A DNA stretch of 64,000 nt from Isoetes taiwanensis (GCA_021234155.1 JAJEKV010000295.1:312001-376000), one strand, 5' to 3'. Counted from the first letter of the stretch, positions 35,378 through 45,760 are shown. Numbers and translations: made by a program. The notes: generated by a model not told the origin, from the letters alone.

Positions 35378-37001
35378 TGTGGCGCTCCACGCTAAACATA
35401 CGGCGCCGGTAGTACACTCGCGGCAGGAAATCCCCCATCCGGCTCAACAACCGCCGCGGGCCCTTTCGTCTACCCGCACTCTCGAGGTGACCCTTAGTGC
35501 GGGGAGGGAATCTGAAAGGTGTCTTGGCGCCCCTTCCCCTATGGGCTCCTATAACTTGGAGGCGATAACACGTCGAGAACTAGCATAAAACATATACAAA
35601 TACTACCTCGAAGGGTAGTGCATCACACATATACTAGTGCAAAGATGATAATCACGAACCATAAAACATGAGAGCTCCTACCCGGCTCGGACTCATAATG
35701 AGGATGAAATGGTAGCTAGGCCTCGAGATAGAAGCGGAACCGAGTCATGGCAATGGCGAGGGGCTGGCATAGAACAATGGCTAGGGTTGACCACTCCATC
35801 CGCCCCTCCCGGTGCATACTTTGCGGATGGGCTAAATCAGGCTCTGGCATGACTCTAGCCTTCCCGGATCATGCCAATCCCATGGCATCACCCATCGGGA
35901 CTACTCCGTGTTGCATCTCCTGGTCGATGAGGCAGGAAGGGTTGCATCTCCCCTTCCTGTGGTCTAGAGGTGCCGTGGGGGCTAGAGAATCGTGGCGACA
36001 CCGCGATTCTGCACCCATTGAACCCCAAAACGAGAGCCAAGCCAACACTTGCAGCTCGGCGAGAGGCGTGGCAACACCATTGCCCGGAGGTGTCCGGACC
36101 CATGCTCGGCCCACACGGTGACGACCATAAGCCTAGCCCACTATGGGATCCCCGAAGCCCCCACTCGGGCAGGATCCTCCCTCCACATTCCCTCTAGCCC
36201 CGCTATGTGGTCTTTGAGTCACATCATAGCCTCGATAGCCCGGTGGGCTCCTATGCTGGGCCGCAACTAATAGGAACTAAGGGGTCTACTCTAGGGAGCA
36301 TACTACATATGGCCCTAGGTCTCTACCCCCCCTTCCCAATACAAGAGGAGCAAACATGATCAACCAACATCCACAATCATCACATCATGAGAACAATCAT
36401 AAGAAGAACATCTTAACCTAATCATACAAATCTAACTAATAGTTAGGGTTCCTTGATTAGGGTTCAAGATGTTGAATATGGGTTCTAGGATGGCTCTACT
36501 CTAGATACAAGATACTAGCACATCTGGAATGCTAATTCCGGATGAGCTATCACAACTACTACCCTATGTACTTGCTCGATGATCTCCTCCGGATCCAGGT
36601 GTGCCTCCGGTGGTCTTGACTCACAAGATCTTTGCTCCTACTCCAAGAGCGAGTCTACACTATGGGGCTCTTTGCACCAGCCTATATGCCACAACAAGCG
36701 ATGTTCAAACGGGATTTCAACGAGCAGTGGTAGGTGAGTCTCTGGGTGCTAGGGCTGGAAAGAGGCCTAGGGTTAGGGTTTAGGCCTATATAAGTTAGGT
36801 CCACCTAGGATGCCACGTGGCACCAATCGGGTGAGTCCTATGTGGCGGGTGCCCAATAGGTTAAGGCCACGTGGATAATGGTCTAAACCTATGGTTGGCT
36901 AAGCCACAATCTATGGTATACAAGGCTATGAAGCTAGACTTGTATAGTGACGGATCCAGGAATATACGTATTTATGGCGTATATTCCCCTGGACCGTCAC
37001 A
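35378..37001 (-). repeat. 5' LTR of the chromovirus
   Basis: 1624 bp, ends TGTGGCG and CGTCACA; collinear with 23967-25609. It should hold the element's promoter. The minus-strand half nearest the primer site would be R-U5. Confidence 0.95.
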
Positions 37002-37006
37002 ATTGT
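37002..37006. repeat. 5-bp target-site duplication ATTGT (right)
   Basis: Matches 23962-23966. Confidence 0.93.
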
Positions 37007-38129
37007 GGTAAACCGACATGACTAAATGTCATGGTAAATGCACTAGTCATGCCATGGTAAATGCACGTGGTTTGCAATGTATTAGAAATTACTATCTATC
37101 TTAGGTGTATTTGTTTGGTCCAAATATGCATGGTTTTGTTATGGCCAATGGTCATATAAACCAATAATAAACTAATATTGATAACTAGAAAAACCAATAA
37201 TGATAACCATTAACATGATTTATGAACCAATAATGATAACGAAAATTAATATCTGATTAACCAATAATGATAACTAAAACTAATAATGATTAACCACTAA
37301 AACAATAATGATAACCAGTAATGTCATTTATAAACCAATAATGAAAACCCGTGACGCATTAACTCATTTATAAACCAATAAAGATAACCGAGAACGCTTA
37401 TGTTCTTTGAAGCATTCCAAATTTAGTAGACTAATTGCAAATGGTTTCTTATGGATTTGTAGTGGCTTCTACAAAATTAGGGAGCAAGGGATTTGAACCC
37501 CAACCATTTCCAAAAACTCTTAAAGAATGATAAATTTATTTCCGAAATATGCGCTATTTGCTTTGAATGCTCCAAATACTGCATTTGATACTGCAAAAAA
37601 CAAGGATACATAAAATAAAACATGCAACAAAACTTTAAAAAATAATGAATGATCAAAATGTTTGGGCCAACCATTCTGGATCCTTGAATCATGTTAAGAA
37701 AATGCTTGAAACTGCAAGAGCAGACATAAGCTATAACCTTTTACCTGTAGCAGATGAAGTGTTTGCAGGAGCAGAAGTTGTTCGCCATGTCAAAGCAGAT
37801 ATTTAGCCATTGCTACAAACGCAGAATCAGTGAAAAAGCTGATCTACATTACATGTTTAAATAAAAAATAGTAAGAAAACCATCATTCATTTAAATTGGA
37901 TTTATGTCTGTTCCAAAAGCACGCCACTTTTGCATACCCTTTTCTCAATATAGTGTTTTGTTGTGTGACATGTTGTTTGCATTGTTGCAAATTTTTGCAT
38001 TGTAGTAGTGGGTGGTTTAACATTTTCTTGTTTTAGTAAGAAGAATGTGGTGTTTCAATAGCATTTGTAGATAACAACACATCAATATACACAGAACACT
38101 TTTTACATTGTATTCACTTGATATGAAGA
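37007..38129. other. Intergenic with AACCAATAATGATAAC repeats
   Basis: At 37155-37395 the 16-mer AACCAATAATGATAAC or close variants occur about eight times at irregular spacing. The remainder to 38129 is AT-rich with no supported gene. Confidence 0.75.
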
Positions 38130-38772
38130 TTACATCATGGAGACTAGTCCTTTCTTTGTCAAATAACTCTCCAGATAGGGATCCATCTCCTTAGTCCGAT
38201 CTAGTTCTGGATGCGTTTTCACAACATCTGATACTGTTTTACCAGAAGCCAAGCCACTCATGATGGACATGAATAGTACTAGAAACTCATCTGTTGAGTA
38301 ATCTTGTGGAGTATAAGTTGGTAAATTTAGAGCCTGACCTTGATTATAAAAGCACTTAAGAGCATCACCATCTACTATTATGATGTCCTCTTTCTTTTGA
38401 ATGCCAAGCTGATCCATCATAGTACCAAGATGTTTCACGAAGACCGGTTTGCCATCCGGATCTCTTGGATGTGGAAACTTTATACACTTACTTTGGTCCC
38501 AAATCGTCACAAAGTCTCGATTCATGCCTGGTAACACCCTAAGTACTTCATCAACATTTCTGCATTCCATTGAGGACCAGATGGCAACTCGAAACAATCT
38601 GAATGCCTCATTCATCATATCTTCTAAGTGTGGACGAGGATAGATCCACTTAGTATTCGATTCTAGAGGGACTTGCTCGAAGTCATCTATGTTAATAAGC
38701 TTCTTAGGAAACGTTTTACACAGGACACCATTCAGATCGAAGACAATGATTTTGTCACAAGCAGGTGGAGCC
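38130..38772 (-). CDS. FCP1/NIF-like HAD domain, last exon of the ParB-like gene
   Basis: 214 uninterrupted codons, the only clean exon of the gene. FCP1/SCP-type HAD proteins remove phosphate from proteins such as the RNA polymerase II tail, using DxDxT. Here motif I is DLNGV, keeping the attacking Asp but losing the second, acid-base Asp. Motif II is WSS, motif III probably the Lys in PVFVKHLG and motif IV VDGDALK. Plant NIF-like proteins with DLNG are known, but the missing Asp makes full phosphatase activity doubtful. The reading frame also opens 5' to 38819, but the acceptor TGGTTCAG at 38773 and the exact phase match argue for splicing. Confidence 0.82.
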
Positions 38773-38881
38773 CTGAACCATGGAAAACAAAGAGTTAGCC
38801 ATGCAAAAGTGTTCTGCAATATACGCCAAGCGCGTTTTATCCTTCATAAATAAGCTACATATCGCGCCTGGCGTGAATTAC
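38773..38881 (-). other. Intron 3 of the ParB-like gene, with CACGCCAGGCG motifs at its 5' side
   Basis: 109 bases, donor GG/GTAATT and acceptor TTCAG/GG. Directly after the donor it reads TTCACGCCAGGCGCG, and an inverted-type variant (CGCGCTTGGCGTATATTG) follows about 30 bases later. Retaining this intron would stop the protein after DDGDDEG, before the HAD domain. Confidence 0.7.
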
Positions 38882-40839
38882 CCTTCATCGTCGCCGTCAT
38901 CCCCAGCAGTCGTAGCATCTACTTCACTCCTCGGATGCTTCCGCCGGGGAAGCATGAGCGCCTTTGTTAAGTTGGACACGTTCTCTTCTATGAAAGCTAC
39001 CACAGGGGTTTGATTCCTAACCTCAGTGGTTGCATCTGAGCTTGCAAGATCATCCTGGCTGGTATCAGGAACTACCGCAGTCGTACCCCCAAGCTGGACA
39101 TTACCAGTTGGAATGTTATGAAGCATGGACTCCAAATTTTTCTCCATGGTCTCACGTTCCCGCTCTAGCATTTCGGCCTTCTCCTCGGGGGGTTGCATTG
39201 CTTTTTGAACATCGAGTTGCACTTTCGAGGCTTTTGTGAACTAGTATTACGCTTACGCCCTTTGTAAGGTACCAAAGCCAACGGGTTTTATCTTTGACAG
39301 GACCCCAATCAGCCGTGGCTAGTACCTTTTCAAAAACACTTCAAGGAAATCCCCGGATGGTCATCGTTGTGAAACTTAAACATCTTCTTGATGTCTTGAG
39401 GGCCTCTCTACCAATATACCCTCCAACATGCAATTCCACGGCCAAGTGGTATCAAGTGGTGCAAATGCCTCAACAAGATAGCTTGCAGATTGATTGCAAA
39501 CCCATGTTTATTCAAGGGTCCCTTTTCTTTTTTGTCGGCAATTCGAGTGATGTCTTTCGGTAGAGGTTAGGAACATCAAATTCCTCGCATTCATTTGCTT
39601 CATCCTCATCATCTACTTTGTAGAAGACGTTTTTCAAGTTGGGTTCATCCAAAAGAAAACACGGCCATGCACCTTTATCCGATGTCCCTTTGCTCTTAGC
39701 CACCTCATAGTCGTCATCCGCACAAGGGATATCATTATGAAGATTATACAAAGCGCTTTTATCTTTGATCCTCAACCGGCAAGTACCCTTTGTCTCAAAG
39801 AGAAGAGAGCCTTCCCTAACGACCTTTAGGCATTCCAAGTCGTATGAAGCCACCAAAGCATGCATATGAGGCTCTCCTGGGGGGTATATGATGACAATAG
39901 TAAAGAGCTTCGAGTTGTTAAGCCTATCACGGCTACTAAAAAACTGCCAGTACTCTGTTGAGTCATCCCCTTCTCTCCTTTTATAAACCGCTATCCAATA
40001 CAAACAGAGAAATATTACGAGGGCCTATTGTTGTATCGGGTAGGAGACCTTTATAGCCGTAGAGACCAGGTATTGGAGTGCGGGTAAGTCACCACCAACA
40101 TCTTCGTGATCGGCAACCTTTCTTCTTAGCTCAGCCATCACCTTATCGATAGCTTTGAGGTGTCTTTGTTGGTTCTTTGATTTCTGTTTTGCGAAATTCC
40201 TTCGACCAAAAGACGTATTTCTTGATGTCATCAGCGGAGACGCCATACTTGTCTAGCGGCCGACTTGAGACAATGTTACATCACCGGATAGCTTCTGAAG
40301 TTCTTCACCAATTTGCTACCTTCATAACTCGTGATGTTCTTTTATATGAGTGCAACAATCAATGAAGGACATTTTGTCCTTAATGAAGAAGCCTTCTTGT
40401 ACGTAACTTCTTTGTTTATGCATTGATTTAACAACCAAATGATTTCATCATCTTGAAGGCCCAGACTTTCCTCATCTCGGTAGTCTTGAGATCAAATATT
40501 GAAGTATCTTGAGGAGGCACTCGTCCCATTGGGTGGTAGTCGTTTACGAGCATAAGCATCCTGAACTTCGTTCCACTTCGCCCGGACTTAGGCCCTTAGC
40601 TTAAGACGATCTTGTAGGCATCGTAGGACCTCCTCGGAAGCCGCTTAGGGCGCCTCGCCGCTTCCTCCCCGTTTTTTTTCTGTTTTTGCCCTTGGTTTCC
40701 TATCTTGGATGATAGTCGAGCAAAGGTCTTTTCCAATGCCTTAAACTCCTCGGACCGTTTCCTCCACGTTTTGTTTGCGGGGTCTTCCATATTCTATCCA
40801 TTCTTTGGCGAGGCATGACGGAGTTGCTCCACGTAAGGG

Positions 40840-41416
40840 CTGCACATGTAAGGAAAGCATGTCACCAATATGAGCGGGGCATACAAAAATTAACCGCTTT
40901 TAGATCAAGCAAGCGGGATAATCGAAAAGCGTCAAAGGCGTACGTGCCAATTGGCGCTGGCGTGAACTCATCTTTGCCAATTGGCTACTGGCGTGTATTC
41001 GTCCCGAATTGTCGGCATGAATACCCGCCACGCGCGAATTGCCAATGTATTGCATTTTGATCAGGTGGTATGTTGGCAATTACGGCGGCGTGGCGTGTAA
41101 TGCCGACAATTGGCGGATGAATACGCCCGGCCGGCGAATTGGCAAAAGATGAATACGTCGCGCCTTGAATTGGCAACGCATCGCACGGCTACCGGGCGTG
41201 TATTCGTCCGCTGATCAAAATGCGGGTACATTTGCCAATTACGCCGCATGGCGTGTATTCATGCTGACAATTCGCGGACGAATACACGCCAGGCAAGAAT
41301 TGGCAGCATGAATTCACGCCAGGCGCGAATTGGCACGCCTTGACACACGTTGGACCTAGTCTACTACTGTTATTCCTACTTGATATATCTGACTCTATTC
41401 CACCAAATATACTAAC
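40840..41416 (-). other. Intron 2 of the ParB-like gene, filled by a foldback repeat
   Basis: 577 bases, donor AAAG/GTTAGT and acceptor ATGTGCAG/CC. Most of it is the inverted repeat listed at 40940-41345. Confidence 0.7.
40940..41345. repeat. Foldback of about 400 bp with repeated CGCC-GGCG motifs
   Basis: The left arm (about 40943-41067) pairs with the right arm (about 41215-41341). Shared blocks include CTGGCGTGAAxTCAT, GGCGTGTATTCGTCC, GAATTGTCxGCATGAATAC and GCATTTTGATCAG. Spacer about 150 bp, itself carrying variants of GCCAATT and GGCGTGTA. Diverged, so fairly old. No ORF. Confidence 0.88.
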
Positions 41417-42593
41417 CTTTTATAAAGAAAGACTTCGCCCATTTCGTTCAGTGTTGCACTAATCTCTCGCGGGTCCTCTCTAGGGTATGGGGGGCTTAGA
41501 AACCGACACCTCCTGTGGTTGTAATGTAGCAGATACATTGTTTGTCCGGTTTGCTTAGCCTGGTTGGATAGGGATCGTTGTGCCTCAATAGAATGCTATC
41601 CGTCAATAATAAGAAAGCATACATTAGGGTTCTCCACTGTTAGCTCTTCTAGTGTTGCCCACTGGAGTGGAGCATCCTTTTTCTTTTATCCCAAGGAAGA
41701 ACGTCAGTCGGCATAGGAACTTGGCCTGGATTCCTCACCATCGCCCTCAATATTTCTCTTGCATGCTCAGGATCATACCTCCTGCTAACAAGACTTGACT
41801 TATGTGATCTCACCAGACGGTCAACATGGATGGGATGTGTAAAAGATTGGCCAAGTGGGTAGTTGTCTGCATACTTGACTAGCCTACTCATTGCCTCCAT
41901 TTTGCAATTTCTTTTCGGAGTCATTTTCTGCCAAAATGCCATCAATCAAGGTAGCGGGGATGTCCTTTCCTAAGTCTAGCAATCTTCTTACATCCCTCGA
42001 TATCATTTTGATGCTTCATCTCCTCCGTGTAGTAACTTGGAGAAGGTCCCAAAAAGCTCTCCTCACCTGCACACCCCTTCACTAATAGAAACCGGAGTGA
42101 GGATGATTTTGAGGCCATCCTTACTTGAAACATGACTCAAGACTCACGCCCTTCTTCATCGGACCATCTTTGAAAGCGGTTGCCCCGGGCATGTGTAAAT
42201 CGACGAGATCTTTCTTGTGGTTCTTCACAACCTCCACTAGGAGTTGACAACATATGTCATCCTGCTCCTCACAAGTGATAAGAATACCTTGTTTCTTCAT
42301 AAGATCGGTCTCTTTTTTTCTCGAGTATAAAACAAGATCCACCTTACCATTTGTTTTGCCTACATCAACATACCACCCGCCTTTGTCATCCATCTTCTCC
42401 TCGGGGCATGGAGGATGCGGTTCGCCTTTCGATAATGGATCCGCTATCATCCATTGACAATCCATAGGATACAAGGCGTCCTCATTGGGCTTTCCCTTCT
42501 TCTGTGAGCTGGAGCTCGCTGGAGTATCTTCCGAGCCTCTTGCTTTCTTAGGAGGAGGTGTAGGAGCTACCATTCGGTTTTGTCTCTTCTTCC

Positions 42594-43066
42594 CTGCAAA
42601 CGAGGGTGCAATACACGCTTAGCGCGATTTTGGGTGGTCATCAATTCCGGCCAAGGCTAAAGTCTGAGTGCATGCATATCCCCAATTATAGACATGCACT
42701 CATAAAGGCGTGCCAATTACAAAGATGTGGGAAACGTCGAAGGCAGGCCAACTAAACACGGTCATACTACTTTACAAATTATAGACAGAACAGTTAATCA
42801 CGAGCAGGACAATTTAACACAGGAAGGACATTTATTATGCAAATGCAAATACAAGTCACTGCAGAAATGAGCAGCTAAAGAAATGATAGACAAGAGTATG
42901 AGCAGCTATAGAAATTTAAGTCACTGCTACAGAAATAATAGACAGGAGTATAGGCAGAAGATACAGAGCAAATACAGTAATTACAGTAAATACAGAGCAA
43001 ACACTGCACACTAATCAGAGCAATGAACAATGAATGAATAACACACAGAATGATGACAATACTGAC
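42594..43066 (-). other. Intron 1 of the ParB-like gene
   Basis: 473 bases, donor GAAG/GTCAGT and acceptor TTTGCAG/GG. Near its 3' end it holds a degenerate motif copy (minus strand AATCGCGCTAAGCGTGTATT). The rest is AT-rich with simple CAGAG/TACAGT repeats. Confidence 0.68.
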
Positions 43067-43216
43067 CTTCAGCACCTTCTCTCGCAGCCCGGCCTGAGTT
43101 TGGAGCAGCACGACCTTTGGGCGGCATCGGAGTTCTTGAGTTCTTGATCGCCTCGGAGTTCTTGAGCGTCTCGGAGCAAGTCGACAATAAAAAAGCAAGA
43201 AATAGAATTCAAAAAC

Positions 43217-43225
43217 TTATATAGA
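43217..43225 (-). promoter_or_regulatory. TATA box of the ParB-like gene
   Basis: Minus strand CTATATAAG, about 90 bases upstream of the start codon at 43127, a normal plant spacing for a short 5' UTR. The leader between them holds AAGAACTC repeats. Confidence 0.65.
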
Positions 43226-43244
43226 TTTCCATAAGGCGATTAGG

Positions 43245-43410
43245 TCGGCTTTCGATCGACGGGTTTCATTCGGATCGACTTTTGATCGACGGTCCGATAG
43301 AAGCGAGCGGTTATTAAAATTTCGCAGATCGACTTTTAATCGACGGTCCGATACAAGGGAGCGGATATTTAAATTTCGCAGATCGACTTTTAATCGACGG
43401 TTAGCAAACT
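43245..43410. repeat. 54-bp tandem repeats directly upstream of the TATA box
   Basis: GATCGACTTTTAATCGACGG starts at 43273 (one base different), 43327 and 43381, a period of 54, with a partial unit at 43245. Each unit contains two TCGAC half sites six bases apart and GTCCGATA. Position and regularity suggest an upstream control array. Confidence 0.9.
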
Positions 43411-43569
43411 TACGATTGGGCCTAATGGACGGGACGCGATCGTACGAGCAGTAAATGGCTCTACGACTGCCGTATTGTCAAATCCCATAATTAGATTTCA
43501 TTTAGCGGCTAGAAAAGCAGTACAATTAACGGATAATTTGAAACTACCACCTAATCTTGCCGCCAGCCT

Positions 43570-43660
43570 TTCTTGTCATTCGAACTCGAAAGAACTTGGA
43601 AGAACAGGAAGAACTCGAAAGAACTCGAAAGAACTCGAAGAACTGGGAAGAAGCCGGCGC
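43570..43660. repeat. GAACTCGAAA short tandem repeats
   Basis: About six irregular copies of GAACTCGAAA or GAACTTGGAA. A reverse-complement version (AGTTCTTGAG) lies at 43128-43170, so the promoter region is flanked by inverted low-complexity tracts. Confidence 0.75.
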
Positions 43661-44504
43661 CTGAGCGATGTCGAGCGCCTTCATGTAAGTTCATCTACTC
43701 TTCCAGAACCCAAGCTCCAAATTAATCCCATGATCTTGCGCCATTGAACAGCGTTGGAGAAGAATGCTACATCGACGAATTTAATTTGAAGAGGAGGGTG
43801 GGAAATTGCAAGATAGAATCACGAATTCGAAGCAACCGCCATGGAGTTCCTCTTGAAATGATCATGTGAAGATTCCAAGAACAGTTGCCATTTCAACCAC
43901 GAAGCATTACCGAAGGCATCCCCGATGGAGACACACAGTGGGTGAAAGCATCGGAACCTTTGATGCATGGCCGGTAATTTTAAAGAAGGTGAGTTTCATT
44001 TTCTTGGAAGACATAGAGGAAGATTGAGTGCTCATACTAAAATGCACAAGCTGATTCGTCATATGTATGAAATTAAAACGCTTGCATGCGGACCATTCAT
44101 TCAATATTGCAAAACTATAAGGCCTGCGGGACGAGCATTCAAGAATTTAAAAAACTGTATTCTTTACATGGATGGAATATTCTTTAAAAACACGCATTCT
44201 TTACATTGTTTTAATTACATCCGCGGTGTTATTCATCTATGTGTTATTATTCATCAGGTGTTGTTCCTCAAGAGTCTCAAATCTTTGGCACAATAGTCTC
44301 AAATCTTTGTTGAAAAAAGATAATACAAGATTCGGCAACTAAGATGGTGCAGCTATTGGGATATTACCCAAAATGGCTTCGAGGTCTGCAACTCTAACTA
44401 TCAGCTTAGCATTCTCCATTTCAAGCCCCTAAATAACACGACACTACTCATTGAATAAGCTTATGCTTAGCCTATGCTGGCACAGGAGGAACTTCAGTTG
44501 AATA
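43661..44504. other. Spacer without supported gene
   Basis: Reading frames here are short and show no recognisable motif. Sequence is of mixed composition. Confidence 0.5.
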
Positions 44505-44644
44505 CGCGCCAGGCGCGAATTCATTGAAAAAACAAATTAGTGATTTCGTGCCATGAGCTAACACTTGTAATTTAAATGCCATGCGTGTATCCTGTATTGT
44601 ACTTTAAAGCAGTACTGTAATTTCTTTAGAAGTTGTACTGTAAT

Positions 44645-44877
44645 TTTTAAATTCGAGAGAGTTGAAGTGAAATCACGCCAGGCGCGAAATATGTTTGTGT
44701 GCAAAATGTTTACATTGTGCAGGTCCAATACACGCCTGGCGTGAACTGCATAAAGCTAATTACTGTATGCAATTCACGCCAGGCGTGTATTGAACTGCTT
44801 GACAATTCAAACATCTTGCACACAAACATATTTCACGCCTGGCGTGATCTCACTTTAGCTCTCTCAAAATTAAGAAT
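44645..44877. repeat. Foldback (about 105-bp arms) with four CACGCCWGGCGTG sites
   Basis: The arms 44645-44753 and 44766-44877 are inverted copies at about 85 percent identity with a 12-base spacer. Sites near 44674, 44731, 44771 and 44832 fit CACGCCWGGCGYG. A further site lies outside at 44507. Looks like a MITE-type foldback, and shares its motif with the introns of the gene at 38.1-43.1 kb. Confidence 0.92.
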
Positions 44878-44917
44878 GAAAGAGCCAGATTTCAAAACAG
44901 CTTCTGAAGAAATTACA

Positions 44918-45148
44918 GTTATGCTTTCAAGTTAGAGTTGACACTAAAGAAACATATTGCAGTCATTAATCCTTGTATTGCCATTGAAAATTTTTACATA
45001 AGGCCTTTTACTAGAGTTGCCAGAATTCAAAAACTGGCAGAAAACGGTTACGCTTTCAAGTTAGAGTAGAAACTAAAGAAACATATTGCCAAGAATCCTT
45101 GTATTGCCATTGAAAAAGTTTACATAAGGCCTTTTATTAGAGTTGCCC
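44918..45148. repeat. 129-bp tandem repeat, two units
   Basis: GTTATGCTTTCAAGTTAGAG at 44918 recurs as GTTACGCTTTCAAGTTAGAG at 45047. The units share TTACATAAGGCCTTTTA and CTTGTATTGCCATTGAAAA. Confidence 0.92.
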
Positions 45149-45302
45149 GGCACGTGTTTACAAAATTACAAGGTTCTAGGCGGTTTAAGGAGATGCCTAG
45201 CTCCATTCATAATCCTCATTTGAGGCTTTTTTGGAGATGCCCTACCGCTCTTCCGAACCAAAAACTAAATAACAAAAATAAAAACAAAAAATCAGCCCTC
45301 TA

Positions 45303-45760
45303 CCTCCTCCTCTTCTTCCTCCTCCTCTTCTTCCTTCCGAGCTTTATCCGCCATCTTCTCAAGGATGGCTTCGCGAACAACTTCATCATCGGAGGAGGAG
45401 AGGCGCCCATAATCACCGCTTTTTCTTCTTCTAATTCTTCCCGCCATTCTTCATCCGCTTCCTCCATTTCTTCTTCTTTCTCAATATCGTTCTCCATCTC
45501 CTCATCCTGAATCAAGGGGAGTATGGGGGGGACTCGGGCTGCCGGTGTTTGGTGCTCGATAATCTTTTCGGGGCGAAGCTTGCCCTGAAGAAATAACTCC
45601 TCGTAATTATCCGGACTGTGGTGCGGAGAGCAGCCACAGCGGCATCTGCGGGAGGGGGGAATGGATTTCTTTACCAATTTTTTATCCGCCTCTTAAGCCT
45701 TCGGAGGCTTAGTCCGACGGGATGGGTTTTGAACGAGGTCGGACAAGCATGGCTCACCAT
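45303..45760 (-). pseudogene. Small unrecognised ORF with basic start and acidic coiled end, frameshifted
   Basis: The ATG at 45760 reads MVSHACPTSFKTHPVG, then a basic helix. One base is missing near 45690. The next frame gives PDNYEELFLQGKLRPEKI and a long Glu-rich stretch (EMENDIEKEEEMEEADEEW). Near 45430 a second shift leads to EVVREAILEKMADKARKE and poly-Glu. A TATA box lies at 45835-45843. Family unknown. It may be a leader-type ORF of another retroelement or part of the same element as the ParB-like gene. Confidence 0.4.

Larger units (their letters stand above)
23967..37001 (-). mobile_element. Complete 13.0-kb Ty3/gypsy chromovirus
   Basis: Two LTRs of about 1.63 kb, each TG...CA with short inverted ends (TGTG[A/G]CG / CGTCACA), flanked by the duplication ATTGT. 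On the minus strand the order is 5' LTR, tRNA-Met primer site, leader ORFs, gag, protease, RT, RNase H, integrase, chromodomain, purine tract, 3' LTR. Integrase after RNase H marks Ty3/gypsy, and the C-terminal chromodomain-like segment marks a chromovirus. Long stretches of the LTRs are identical, which suggests recent insertion, yet the coding region has many frameshifts. Confidence 0.95.
38130..43127 (-). pseudogene. Four-exon gene: ParB/DGQHR-like domain joined to an FCP1/NIF-type HAD domain
   Basis: Minus-strand exons 43127-43067, 42593-41417, 40839-38882 and 38772-38130 have GT-AG borders and join in phase 1, 2 and 2. The start is MPPKGRAAPNSGRA, after a TATA box. Exon 2 holds a basic linker (PPPKKARGSED) and a ParB-like block: FTHPIHVDRLVRSHKSS, EILRAMVRNPGQVP, LEELTVENPNVCFLIIDG then stop-HSIEAQ, where the expected residue is Gln (DGQHS). 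Exon 3 is charged and partly coiled-coil (AEMLERERETMEKNLESML). Exon 4 is a HAD domain: IIVFDLNGVLC (nucleophile Asp kept, +2 Asp is Asn), VAIWSS, VDGDALK. At least six frameshifts and three TAG stops break it, so a silenced copy or a poorly sequenced gene. About 1280 codons. Function unknown. Confidence 0.68.

Noticed and set aside
37489-37500. Perfect B-box-like GGTTCAAATCC on the minus strand
   Set aside because: No A box or tRNA-like fold nearby; a lone 11-mer is not enough for a tRNA or SINE call.
38772-38819. Start codon at 38819 for the HAD exon (MQNTFAWLTLCF)
   Set aside because: This stretch lies in intron 3; the acceptor at 38773 and the phase match favour splicing from the upstream exon.
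40900-41345. CRISPR-like array of short repeats
   Set aside because: Repeats are inverted, of uneven spacing and variable, in an intron of a plant gene; it is a foldback.
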